From NCBI GenBank assembly GCA_017654935.2, contig CM065699.1:10148622-10212621 (forward strand): a stretch of 64,000 bases of DNA. The letters run 5' to 3'. A program made the translations under genes and the position numbers. Position 1 is the stretch's first letter. Each line of letters begins with the position of its first letter. The notes beneath the pieces were generated by a model that did no database searches, was not told where the DNA came from, and saw only the letters and a list, made by a program, of their open reading frames with translations. This stretch comes from Phymorhynchus buccinoides. Lineage: Eukaryota > Mollusca > Gastropoda > Neogastropoda > Raphitomidae. This document shows, one piece after another, positions 26,801 through 40,300 of this stretch.

Positions 26801-29800
26801 GTGTCATTTATCTGTTGGTATGGAAGCTTGAGTGTAAAAAGTAAGCGTGTGTTGAGTGATATGGTGAATGTGTGCAGTAAAGTTGTGGGTGCAAGGCAGA
26901 GTGGTATGCAAGAGTTGTATGACAGACAAGTAGTCAAGAAAGCCAGGAAAGTTCTTAATGATAACAGTCATGTTCTGGCAAAATACTATGAAGTATTACC
27001 ATCGGGCCGTCGATACAGAACTCTAAAACTGAAAATAAGAGCACAGAAAACTTTCTTACCAAGATCAATTCATCTGTTGAACTCTTAATGCACTGCATTG
27101 AGTGATTGTTTTGCTGAGCAGCCTGTCCATCTCCTTGGGATTGAATTTGTATTCGTATTCGTCCAGTTTGTTAACTACAATATTGCAGTGTTATTAGTTA
27201 TTAGTTTATATTCTTTAATTGTTGATAAATGTGTTTATTGTTGTGGTTTTTGTTGTTGTTGATAAATGTGTTTATTGTTGCTGTTTTTCTTATGTGCACC
27301 TGGCTGCAATTTCTCAGTTATGAGATAATAAAGATGATTTGATTTGATTTGATTTGATTTGATTACATTGTTTTGTTTATTGATCTTTGGATTTTTGAAT
27401 GATATAATTGATTAGGTTTCCTTCTTTTTTTCTTGAGCTTAAACTTACCTTAAACTTACCTGATGAACTTCACTCATATGTAATGGACAATATTTGCACG
27501 CACACATGCACACACATGCAAGTACAAAAACACATATTCAACTTTATGCATACCCTCTCTCTCTCTCTCTTTTTTCAGTTTAATATTACATGTAGTGGAT
27601 ATACATACGTTAAATGAAAGACACACACACATAGACACACACACACACACAGACAGACATATGCGCGCACACACACACACACACACATAGAGACACACCA
27701 GCACACACACACACACAAACACATCATGCTTTTTTTTACAAAGGTAATTACTTACACTGCACGTCCACTCCGTGTCACAGTCCACCGGCTTCACACGACA
27801 GATGTACACCTCCACCGCCTGGACAGACATACACACACGCACAGAACTTAGCTAAAAAAAAATATATAAAAAAACATGGATAAATGTCACAGAAGAGATA
27901 GCCTAGAACTACACAGGCATCAGAATAGTCTGAAGCCCAATTCTCTGAAAACCGCAGCAAAAGGCCATCAAGGCCCCAGACTACAGAGGGGCAACATTAA
28001 CCCTTTCACCGCCGATGTCGCATTTTTGCACCAGATTTAATACCCATGTCATAAAAAGCCTTGAAATCTGGATCCGTTATCCAATGATCTTGTGTTCTTA
28101 ATTTTAAGAGGTAACAATAGGCCTTGTTTTAAACATGTCACAGAGGAATTCCCAATATTGCAGACAAAATCTTTTTTCTACCCATGTAAGCTTAATGGAA
28201 AATTCAGGCTAAAAAATGGCTGGCGGCGAAAGGGTTAAAGTCAGTTCTCAACATGACCAATAAGGCTTGTTGCAGTGGGAAATCACTTTTAAAATGTTGT
28301 CGTAACAGAAAAGATAACACTCGATTTAAAGTCAAAACCTCTGACAGTAAAAGACAATCCTCTGTCAGAAATTCTAAATCCTCTGAAATTGGCAAACCCT
28401 CTAACAATTCTGAAGCCTGGTAACAATCGAATCCATCATGGCAAGTAAATGCAGTGGTAAACTGAGAGAGCTAAATCCCACATCAACCTTAAGAACATAA
28501 CAGAAGAAATCAGAATTAAACGCATTGACTGCAAGAACACACATATTACAGGAATTTCACAATCTACAAGCATCACCAGAACATCTTAAACGCATTGACA
28601 GCAACACACATATTACAGGAATTTCACAATCCGCAAGCATCACCAGAACATCTTAAACGCATTGACATATATTACAGGAATTTCACAATCCGCAAGCATC
28701 ACCAGAACATCTTAAACGCATTGAGCAAGAACACATATATTACAGGAATTTCACAATCCGCATGCATCACCAGAACATCTTAAACGCATTGACAGCAACA
28801 CACATATTACAGGAATTTCACAATCCGCAAGCATCACCAGAACATCTTAAACGCATTGACAGCAACACACATATTACAGGAATTTCACAATCCGCATGCA
28901 TCACCAGAACATCTTAAACGCATTGACTGCAAGAACACATATATTACAGGAATTTCACAATCCGCAAGCATCACCAGAACATCTTAAACGCATTGACTGC
29001 AAGAACACATATATTACAGGAATTTCACAATCCGCATGCATCACCAGAACATCTTAAACGCATTGACTGCAAGAACACATATATTACAGGAATTTCACAA
29101 TCCGCAAGCATCACCAGAACATCTTAAACGCATTGACTGCAAGAACACATATATTACAGGAATTTCACAATCCGCATGCATCACCAGAACATCTTAAACG
29201 CATTGACTCACAATCCGCAAGCATCACCAGCACTGCAAGAACACATATATTACAGGAATTTCACAATCCGCATGCATCACCAGAACATCTTAAACGCATT
29301 GACTGCAAGAACACATATATTACAGGAATTTCACAATCCGCATGCATCACCAGAACATCTTAAACGCATTGACTGCAAGAACACATATATTACAGGAATT
29401 TCACAATCCGCATGCATCACCAGAACATCTTAAACGCATTGACTGCAAGAACACATATATTACAGGAATTTCACAATCCGCATGCATCACCAGAACATCT
29501 TAAACGCATTGACTGCAAGAACACATATATTACAGGAATTTCACAATCCGCAAGCATCACCAGAACATCTTAAACGCATTGACTGCAAGAACACATATAT
29601 TACAGGAATTTCACAATCCGCATGCATCACCAGAACATCTTAAACGCATTGACTGCAAGAACACATATATTACAGGAATTTCACAATCCGCAAGCATCAC
29701 CAGAACATCTTAAACGCATTGACTGCAAGAACACATATATTACAGGAATTTCACAATCCGCAAGCATCACCAGAACATCTTAAACGCATTGACTGCAAGA

Positions 29801-32800
29801 ACACATATATTACAGGAATTTCACAATCCGCATGCATCACCAGAACATCTTAAACGCATTGACAGCAACACACATAGGGGAAGTGCAGCATATTTGAGCA
29901 TGTTGGAAATATGAGCACCCCATTGTTTTAGACAGCTTAGCACGAGCCACATGTTTTAAAGCCTCGCACTGGAATGCATTTCCTTTACTTGCTCTACTGC
30001 AGACGTTTCCAGCTGCTCATTTGGCAGTAAGTATTTTAGACAGATTGTAATCACCTTTTACCACTTTGGATGTAACATTCGGGCCACAGACTTGCTGTGA
30101 CACACGTTTTCATGCTGTGATTTGTAACAAACAGTTATTGTTTCCAAACAAAGCAACATTTCATTTATCTAATAAAGCCTGCAATTTTCCGTTAAAACCA
30201 CACGGGTTTTCCAGAACACCTCCAAACCTAAAGTAATGCAGTGTTGCTAATGTGAGCACATCAGTGGTTGGAAACTTGGGCATGGTGCTCATTTTACAAG
30301 CAAAGTTGCCCAATATACCAACTACCTCTTTCTCTCTCTTTCTCTCTATCTTTCTCTCTTTATTTCTATATTTTTTTAATCTCCTAGTGTAAGACTAGAT
30401 CTATTTTTCTAAAGAAAGGAAAACTGACGTCATGACTTTTTCCAATGACGTCACTTGTTTAACCTTTTGATTCAATCCAGTGTTTCAGTTTTTGTTATAC
30501 TTACATTATTGTAAGTAGGCTTATATGAATGTGTGTGTGTGGGGGGGGGGGGGGGGGGGGGTGCACATGTGTGTGCATATGGAGAGACTGGAGAGACTCT
30601 CTCTCTCTCTCTCTCTCTCGTTTTTGCTTGCTCGAATATTTGAGGGTCAGAAAGACATGCCTTGCTTCTCTGAACCGGAGGGAGCAGCCCCCCCCCCCCC
30701 CCCTCTTTTCCCATGCCACTGAACATACGTGTTGATGTGTTTGGGGGGCAAGAGGTATCAGGAGGAGGTAGAAATGCGGAAGAGCACTGCACCTAATAGA
30801 TAATTTCAGCAGTATTCATGTTCTTTCTTCACTTTTCCTCCAGATTCCACTGATGACCACGTTTCGAAATGGAAGATGGGTGTCTGCCGACATGCAGAAA
30901 TCCACGCAGTACGCACCTTGAACAAGTCCCAGATGTCAGCTTCAAAGGAATTTGGCGTCCCTCGAGAAACACTTCGAAGACACATGAATGGCTCCAACAA
31001 GTTCTTCTTCTTCTTGCAGTAGACAACCACCATCATCGTTTTGATGGTTCTGTTGTGTAAAAGTTTGCTAAAGAAGGAATCAAACATTTTGGGTGGCCAA
31101 CAGTGCTAACCGCAGCCATGGGAGCAGATCTATGAGAACACATTCTCATCATGGAGAGCATGCTTTTTGGACTGTCGAAAGAAATTGTTCAAAAGCTCGC
31201 TTTTCAGATCGCAGAAAGAAACAACGTGAAAGGGTTGAAATACTTCAACAAGGAGAAACAATCAGCAGGAAGGTACTGGTTTCAAAACTTCCTGAAAAGA
31301 AACCCAGATTTATCCATCCGTACAACAGAGGACACGAGTATTGCCCGTGCAAGTGGATTCAACAAAACTAGTGTTGACGGATTCTTTGACATTTACCTGC
31401 CAGTGGTGGATGAACAGGCATCAGAATAGTCCAATCCGCGGACGAACAACACTCGCCATGACTCGGAGTCAACATCGAGTCGGACCCCACAAAACTCTAG
31501 TCCGTAGTCAGCATCATTGCGATCATTCGCTACCCGATTTCTCGCGGAAAAGTTCAAAGTTCTCACATCATCGTAGTCTCCCGCGATCATATCCTCTAAA
31601 TCGACTCATTTAAAACCCAAATCACAATCACTGTCATCAAAACAAACTCTGAAACAGTGAAAGTAAGAGTCTAGAGAGCTCTAAACTCGGAAGAAAAAAC
31701 AAACATGGCCGCGATTTTTCGTTTCCAAAGGCGCAGTATAAAAACAAACCGTTTAAGAATACCATTTGAGAATAAGATCGCGCTGCCTCATGAAGTACAA
31801 ACCGCGGCCGGCAGTGCCAAAACTGCGGCCAGTGGCTACCAAAACCGCGGATCTGCAGGCCGTTCTGATGCCTGATGAACTCTCTGGCTGTACAACATGG
31901 ATGAGACATCCCTGTCGACCGTTCAGAAGACAGAGAAGATTGTCTCAAAGAAAGGAAAGTCACAGGTTGGGTCAATCACCAGTGCTGAGAGAGGGGTCAG
32001 TGTGACATGCGTATCCTGCATGAGTGCTGCTGGAAAGTTTTCTATTAGTAAAGAGATAGAGCGGTGTTATCATGTGTTTTGTATTAGTAAAGAGAGATAG
32101 AACGGTGAGAAAAAAAAGAAGAAAGTTTTCTGCCCCCAATGCTGATCTACAAGCCGAAGCGAATGGCTGACCAGCTGAAAGTTGGAGCTCCTGCAGGCAC
32201 AGCGTTTGAAGTTCAGGACAAAGGCTGGATGGATTCAAGTCTCTTTAAAAAATGTCTGGAGCACTTCATCCGAAATGTAAAACCCTCAATTGACCAGCAG
32301 TTCTTGTTCTAGATGGACACAGTTCTCACGTCAACAACCTGGATGCTATCAGTCTGGCACGCGAGTCGGGTGTGGTCATGATCAGCTTGCCATCTCATTG
32401 TAGACACAAACTGCAGCCTCTGGATGTTGGATACTTCAGACCATTCAAAATGAATTACAACCGAGCAGCAGACATGTGGATGCGTGCAAATCCAGGACGG
32501 CATCTGACTGTATTTGAGGTACCATCACTCCTCAACCGGGCATTTCAACAAGCATCTGTCATTCAAAATGCCGTTCATGCATTTGAGAAGACTGGTCTGT
32601 ACTCGCCAAAGAGATGTTTTCACAGAAGATGATTTCATGGCAACGTCAGTGGCAGCAGAGCCATATACTGCACAGGAGTCGACAGTCCCGCCCACGGGAC
32701 AATCCGCACAGGAGTCGACAGTCCCGCCCACGGGACAATCCGCACAGGAGTCGACAATCCTGTCCACGGGACAATCCGCACAGGAGTCGACAGTCCCGCC

Positions 32801-34326
32801 CACGGGACAATCCGCACAGGAGTCGACAGTCCCGTCCACGGGACAATCCGCACAGGAGTCGACAGTCCCGCCCACGGGACAATCCGCACAGGAGTCGGAC
32901 AATCCGCACAGTCGACAGTCACGCCCACGGGACAATCCGCACAGGAGTCGACAGTCACGCCCACGGGACAATCCGCACAGGAGTCGACAGTCACGCCCAC
33001 GGGACAATCCGCACAGGAGTCGACAATCCTGCCCACGGGACAATCCGCCCATGAGTCGTCAATCCTGCCCACGGGACAATCCGCCCATGAGTCGTCAATC
33101 CTGCCCACGGGACAATCCGCCCATGAGTCAACAGTCCCACCCATGGGACAATCCGCAGGCCCATCTGTACAAAATGTTCAAGTCATCTCCTCAGGTCAAC
33201 AATCCACGACACAGGCAGTCATTGAAACTAGTGGCGATGGCAGGTGCTTTTTCCGAGCTATTGCAATTGTTACAAATGCTGAGTTGCAAAGTGCTGAACG
33301 AGACGATTTAGGTTATCCTGTGTCTCCTGTCTTAGCGGTCATTGAGACTGTTGCTGCCGACAAACTCAGAGCATCTTTGATCATGTTCATGACAAGCAAG
33401 ATTGATACCTATGCCAACATCGGTTCTGCTGTCATAAATGCAGATTCACCACAACAGTTTCATTGTGGTACCATGTTAGACAGGCTCAAGCTGGTTGCCA
33501 AGAATAATGCGTGCATGGGGGAACTAGAAGTAACAGCAACTGCTGAGATGTTACAGAAGACAATTGTTGTGGTTAGTGAGAGGGGAGAAGTCATTCAGGC
33601 ATACCACGACGTTTACGACAGGCAGCTAGAGCACACCATCATGCTGAAATATATGGCAGGCGAAGGATATGCTGGACACTATGAAGCAGTTGTTTTTGAT
33701 GAGACACTTGACATACACGAGTCGTTAGTCCCACCAGCAGCCCAGGAGTCGTCAGCCCCACCAGCAGAACAATCAGCCCATGAATCAATGGCTCCACTAG
33801 CAAGCCAGTCAAACCAGTCAATGCAGGCACTAACGAACCCATCCGCAAAATCAAGTGGCAAAGGGTGTGCACCCAGAGTGAGGGCAAAAGAGAGCATTCC
33901 ACTTCCAAGGAAATCACCCAGGGACGGTATTCATGTCGAGATAGCATGAGACTTAGCATGATGCTAACTTAGAAGCTCTTCCAAAAGTCCTATTAAATCC
34001 TATAGGACAGTGGAAGAGCTTCTAAGTTAGCATCATGCTAAGTCTCATGCTATCTCAACGTGAATACCGTCCCAGGGCACAAAGAAGAAAGAGAAGATAC
34101 CAAATTGCAACTGTCCTTACTTCCAGCCCTCACAAGAAGCTGTTAGAATATTTTATGTACTTGTGTATTTTTATTTCTTTTTCCATTTTGTCTCACTGTT
34201 TTAAAATGATTTTACGTTATAAGTGTTTTAAAATGCTATTTTATTAGTATGTGTGTGAGTGTCATTCATTTAATGGGTTTTTTCCACTGATCGTGTGTGT
34301 CTGTGTGTGTGCGCGTGCGTGCGTGT

Positions 34327-34377
<51 letters not shown>

Positions 34378-37300
34378 TTTATTAATATTGAATATTATGT
34401 GCCTTTTTTGTGACTATTGTATACATGTACAAATTATAGTAAGTTGTTATTTTATGATGCATGCAACTGTATTTCAGTCCTATATATCTCTGTCTCTGTT
34501 TGTGTGTCTCTCTCTTGTCTCTTTCTCTGTCTGTCCCTCTGTCTGGCTCTGTGTCTCCGTCTCTGTCTTTCTCTGTCTGTCTGTCTGTATGTCTGTCTCT
34601 TTCTCTTTCTCTCTCTAGTTCTCTTTCTCTCTCTATCATTATAAGTGTGGGTGTGGGTGTGATTTGTTAATAGTGTGGCCTGGGCGTCTTTAAGTGTCCA
34701 TCAGTGTGAGTGTTTCAAGTTGGTTGCGAAAGTGTACTGTAGATTATGTCATTCATTATTTGGGCGTGATTGAGAAATTGACTGAGGGATCAGGGAAGGG
34801 GGGTGTTGGTCAATGTTTGATGCATACTTTTTGTTCATTGTGTTTACTATTCATTTTAGTGATTTCTGTAAAGCGCTTAGAGCTTAAAGATTAGGCGCTA
34901 TAAAAGTTGTCTTAATAAATAAATAAAGTGAAAAATACGTCGAATGCTAAACAGTCAAAGAAAACGCCAAAACGGCAAGCACAAAAAGCAAAGCTGCCTC
35001 CAAAGCCAAAGTAAACATTCATGAAGAAGAGGACTGGACGTGTTTAATCTGCCATGAAAATGTCAAAGAACGCATGACTCAGTGTGTTGCCTGTGGTAAC
35101 TGGGTGCACAACAAGTGCAGGGCTTCTGATAACGCAAAAACTAGCGTCCCTGACGCATTGAAAGTTAAAAGGACGCATTGAATGTTTGTCAAGCGAGTCC
35201 CTGGGGACGCACTCAAAAAATCATGAAAAGCAAATACAAAAACGAATAAAGACACTGTCTAACATTGAAAGTCGGCCACAGGCATCGTCTGCTATGATGC
35301 GAGAGTTGCTTCCCTTAATGATAAAACTTTCCCTTTCCCATGATGCCTCTCGCTGTACTGGAAAAAGCCTTTCGCGCTACTCGACTAACAACAAAATGTC
35401 TTGATCATGGCTGCTTGTGCTGACTTTGCGGCAGAGAGCAATCGCCGAATTTGAGGTATGTGTAATAAGTGCATTTGTACATGTTAATAGACATGTTTCT
35501 TGATGTGGTACAGGGGACCCACTGAAGTTAGCCTGGGACTCGTTTTAAATCTGATGAAGGAGTCCCTGGGACCCTAAGAAACATCAGCTTATCAGAAGCC
35601 CTGAAGTGCACGAGCCAAAGCAATATGCAGTACTATGTTTGTGATCTTTGCACTTGACTTATTAAAGAATGCAGAATATTGCATATTGGTTGGCTTATAG
35701 GCCTTCGTAGCTGTAAACGCAGGGGTTACCAAAAGTTGATTTGCACATTCCATAGAGTGGTAGTAAGTATGATCTTGCAAGTATGTATGTGCACGTGTGA
35801 GCACACATGCGTGTGTGGAAAGAGGGGCGGGTGGGTGGGATATGGTGGTTGGAGTGTGTTTGCATGTGTGCTATGCATAATTTATTATTATATACGTACA
35901 GGGTCTGTGAGTTGCTTCTTAAATTTATGAATATGTACATAAATATGGTGTTCGTCTTATATATAATTGATGTTTTAAACATAAGTGTGTCTTTATATTG
36001 CATTTGTGTATTCTTATGCACTAAAATTCTACAGGACCCTCTTAAAGAATGTGCAGGGGGTCCCAGGGATGCACTAGAAAAATTCTTTTTAGCATTCGCT
36101 ATGCCATTGGGACCCTCTATCCCGCCTCTAGGACACTCTATACTGTAAGTTTTGCGGGACGATTGGGAGCCCTGCACACACACACAAAAGCACAACTGGT
36201 CTCTTTTTGTATTTCAAAAGTGAGATAACCTCTGGGGCCATCAAAAAAGCCTGAAGGCTGAAACATCTCCTGCCTTCCTTACCAGGGGAGGTACGTCCTG
36301 CAGACTGGGGGGCAGCTTCAGCAGCTGATCAGGACGCACGGTGGTCTTCCGCCCTTCATCCACGTAGAACACCTGCCCACCACACAATATGGCACATGGT
36401 AAAGCATTGACACCTGATCAGGACGCACAGTGGTCTTCCGCCCCTCATCCACGTAGAACACCTGTCCACCACACAACACAGCACAGGATGACAGGATGAA
36501 AAAAATCTTGTAGCTTACTCTTTTATCGTCATTAAAGATAATTTGGACTTGACTTGACTTGACTTGATAAAGCATTGACACCTGATCAGGACGCACAGTG
36601 GTCTTCCGCCCCTCATCCACGTAGAACACCTGTCCACCACAATAAAGCATTCACACCTATTTCAGTATTTGGTATATTCTAGTCACAGAGACTTATCTCT
36701 GTGAAATTTGTTCTGTCCCGGAGAGCGGGTCGTCGCAAGCGCAGCGCCTACCCTTTGTTCTTGTTTTTCGGGGTGGGGGTGTCAATTTTATCATACCAGG
36801 CAGGCAGCGTGATTTCTTCCTGCTCCATTTAAGTCCCCATCCGAAGGACTCGACGTTCAGTTCAATTTTCCCGTCGAACTAGATAGGGTGATGCCGGCGT
36901 TTGATCCCGGGTCACTCACGCTGCAGTCACGCATTGAATTTGGCAGGCAAACGTCTTAACCACTCTGCCACCTTCCTTTTCTTAGTTTCATCTTATTATG
37001 CACCACCATGATACAATGCTATACATGAAAGCAGTACACCAAAAGAATGTTTTTAATTAAACAAAACCAAGATCGCCAAGTGTTTTAACGGCAACACTGT
37101 ACCTCAGGGTATAACTGTGACAGAACTATGGTAACCTTATCGTGCTTTTCATGTGACAACTTCGGTCATTTGAGAAACTTTTAAAATGTTAACTCTTCTG
37201 TTGTTGTTGTCGTTGTCATATCCTGGCTAAAAGACTCCAGGGATCATCCCAACAGCCGGAGCACTTGAACACTGTGGTACAAATGTACCAGCTAGGGATG

Positions 37301-40300
37301 AGAACATTACGCGTATGACCGCTTTTGATTAGCCCGCCACGTGGGCAGCCACCCTCCCACTTTTGAGGATTTTGGAGACTAGTCACGTTATGCTAGGAGC
37401 TTGTCATGGCTAAAGCCAAGGCAATCCCAGCATAATCATACATAGCATAACAACATTTTGATGTAGCTTTTGGTGTTCTAGCCTATGTCAACTGGTCTGA
37501 CACAGCCTTAAGCCCAGGCAAGTTAGCTCTCCTAACACCGAGTATTTTCTGTTCTTTGTAACCTTCCCTGCCAAGTTGTCGTTGTTGTCATACCCTGGCT
37601 AAAAAAACTCCAGGGATCATCCCAACAGCCGAAGCACTTGAACACTATTGTACAAATGCACCAGCTAGGGATGAGAACATTATGTGTGTGACCGTCTTTG
37701 ATTACCCCGCCACATGGGCAGCCACACTCCGACTTCGGAGGAACACTGCCAAGTAATTTTTTCAAGAAAACTAAAAACGATCACCTACTTTCCTAAATGT
37801 GTTAAATGAACAGAAATGCACTGATATTTATATTGCATAAGCTCTAAAAAATAGACAACCACGAGGAAGATGTTTACCGGTGCCCATCTACAGCCAATGA
37901 CCCATAACATATATGTCATGGCGCACATCGTAGCACACGTTAAATCCAGTGGCAATGAAAAAGTTGTCATTTGATCAAAATTTATCCCCTCCCCCCCCCC
38001 TTTTCCTTTCTCATCAGACACACAAACAAAAATTGCATGCAAAGAAAAATAATAATATGCCTCTGGCTGCAATGCGCTCTCCAGGTGGGAGCAACCCGAA
38101 TTTCACAGATGCCTCTGTGACTATAAAGTACCAAATACATCTGAGTCCGTTGTTTTGCGAGAAGACTGCCCGGTCTTCAAGAAGAACGTCCATAAGGATC
38201 TGTGATCAATTGGACGATAATCTCACTCTCTCAGAGTCCGTTGTAGCAGGAGCAGACCTGACTACTTGGAATTTTCCCAATCAGTAGCCCAGCCATCAAT
38301 TTTCAGTAGCATGGCAAATTTTTCCGTAGCATCCACAAACAACGGCAATCGATTTGTTCTCTTCCTGAGCCGAAACGCACTGCTTAATATGTTTCACCGA
38401 TTGAACGTGTTGACGGCAATCGTCTCTACCGCCATGATTCACAGAGAAGGCCGCATGGCAGAGGTTGCAGCGAGCATGGTTCGCACCGAGTCAACTACTG
38501 ACGATGCAAGGCCACTCCTCCGTGTAAGCTATTTTAAAAACTTGTGCGGCAGGCCGATGTTTTTTCTTAGAACAAGATGGTGTGCCAGATGATTTTCGTT
38601 TTCTGGTTTGGGTTCGGTTTTCTTCGTTTCAAACATCTCCCGAATCGCTACTGCTGCTGGAGTCCGCCATTTTTTTCAGAGAAAGTAATAAGAACGCATG
38701 CGCAGTCACTTTGATAAAAACGGAAGTGACTAGGTTATCGCGCGTGACACGGCGTCTGCTCTTAGAAACCGACAAAATCGGGAACGGCATAAGCAAAAAT
38801 AAAATGTGGCGGCAATTTGTTTTTTCCGTAGCAACGTTAAGGTTGCCGTAGCTCCGTAGCAAAGCTTTATTTTTTGTAGCTGCTACGGCCAAATTGTAGC
38901 AGTAGGCAGGTCTGCAGGAGAGTTAAGGAGAACGTTTCTAAATGAACGGGAAGACACTTTGCCAATAACAGACGTTGCATTGATCACTGGGGAGAAAAAA
39001 AAGAAGAAAGAAACAGCAAACAAGTCATGTTTCAAAGATCAACCGTTTTGTATTTCTATCTGACTGTTTACCAGCCAACCACTATCACACACACACATCC
39101 ATGCATGTACACACATTCTCACTAACCTCTACTATTGAACCACCTTTCACTGTTGCCTCCTTTCTGCTCAACACTCGAGCCCTGCACAACGAATTACATG
39201 CATATCACCATTGCTCCTAATGCAGACTCAGCAAATAAACACACAAAAATCCAGACAAACACTAACCGTATTTGAGGCTCGCATTTCTAAATCATTGAAA
39301 GCATCTCGTTTATGCTTTGACTGCATTAAAGTCTTGCATTAAAACATGCATCCCGATTCGCACAGACTGCATTAAAACATGCATCCCGATTCGCACCTTG
39401 ACTGCATTAAAGTCTTGCATTAAAACATGCATCCCGATTCGCACACTGACTGCATTAAAACATGCATCCCGATTCACACACTGACTGCATTAAAGTATTG
39501 CCTTAAAACATGCATCCCGATTCGCACACTGACTGCATTAAAGTCTTGCATTAAAACATGCATCCCGATTCGCACACTGACTGCATTAAAACATGCATCC
39601 CGATTCACACACTGACTGCATTAAAGTATTGCATTAAAACATGCATCCCGATTCGCACACTGACTGCATTAAAGTCTTGCATCCCGATTCACACACTGAC
39701 TGCATTAAAGTATTGCATTAAAACATGCATCCCGATTCGCACATTGACTGCATTAAAGTCTTGCATTAAAACATGCATCCCGATTCGCACACCGACTGCA
39801 TTAAAGTCTTGCATTAAAACATGCATCTCGATTCACACACTGACTGCATTAAAACATGCATCTCGATTCACACACTGACTGCATTAAAGTCTTGCATTAA
39901 AAATGTATGCATCTCGATTCACACACTGACTGCATTAAAACATGCATCCTGATTCGCACACTGACTGCATTAAAACATGCATCTCGATTCACACACTGAC
40001 TGCATTAAAACATGCATCTCGATTCACACACTGACTGCATTAAAACATGCATCCTGATTCGCACATTGACTGCATTAAAACATGCATGCTGATTCGCACA
40101 TTGACTGCATTAAAACATGCATCCTGATTCGCACATTGACTGCATTAAAACATGCATGCTGATTCGCACATTGACTGCATTAAAACATGCATCCTGATTC
40201 ACACATCGACTGCATTAAAACATGCATCCTGATTCGCACACTGACTGCATTAAAACATGCATCTCGATTCACACACTGACTGCATTAAAACATGCATCTC

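Larger units (their letters stand above)
30840..35668 (+). pseudogene. Pogo/CENP-B-type transposase with OTU domain, broken and multiply inserted
   Basis: Recognisable parts in order are: pipsqueak-type HTH (30857-31010), CENP-B-type DNA-binding segment (31105-31425), DDD catalytic core (31880-32630), a 12-residue repeat linker (32680-33160), an OTU protease-like domain (33200-33700), a basic tail ending VLTSSPHKKLLE (34075-34152), and a zinc finger (35019-35117 joined to 35604-35668). Frameshifts and stops break it. Later insertions are a ~97-bp sequence near 32042-32135 (11-bp duplication GAAAGTTTTCT), a MITE (33921-34073), a LINE-tail element (about 34153-34926) and a hAT-like element (35118-35603). 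Terminal inverted repeats were not found. It is surely inactive here. Confidence 0.82.

Noticed and set aside
28525..29875. CRISPR-like regular array
   Set aside because: The 70-bp units have no variable spacers and the context is a eukaryotic intron; it is a satellite. The same holds for 39320-41850 and 12905-15430.
31430..31860. Separate gene between the CENP-B segment and the DDD core
   Set aside because: No frame has recognisable domains; it looks like inserted or decayed transposon sequence.
35685..36170. Second hAT-like element ending GGGAGCCCTG
   Set aside because: A CAGGG start near 35719 was tested but flanking sequences do not match, so it is not listed as an element.
38917..38985. 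Possible exon after ctccccag at 38980
   Set aside because: It has an early stop and no phase-compatible donor; the exon at 39127-39181 satisfies phase and homology instead.
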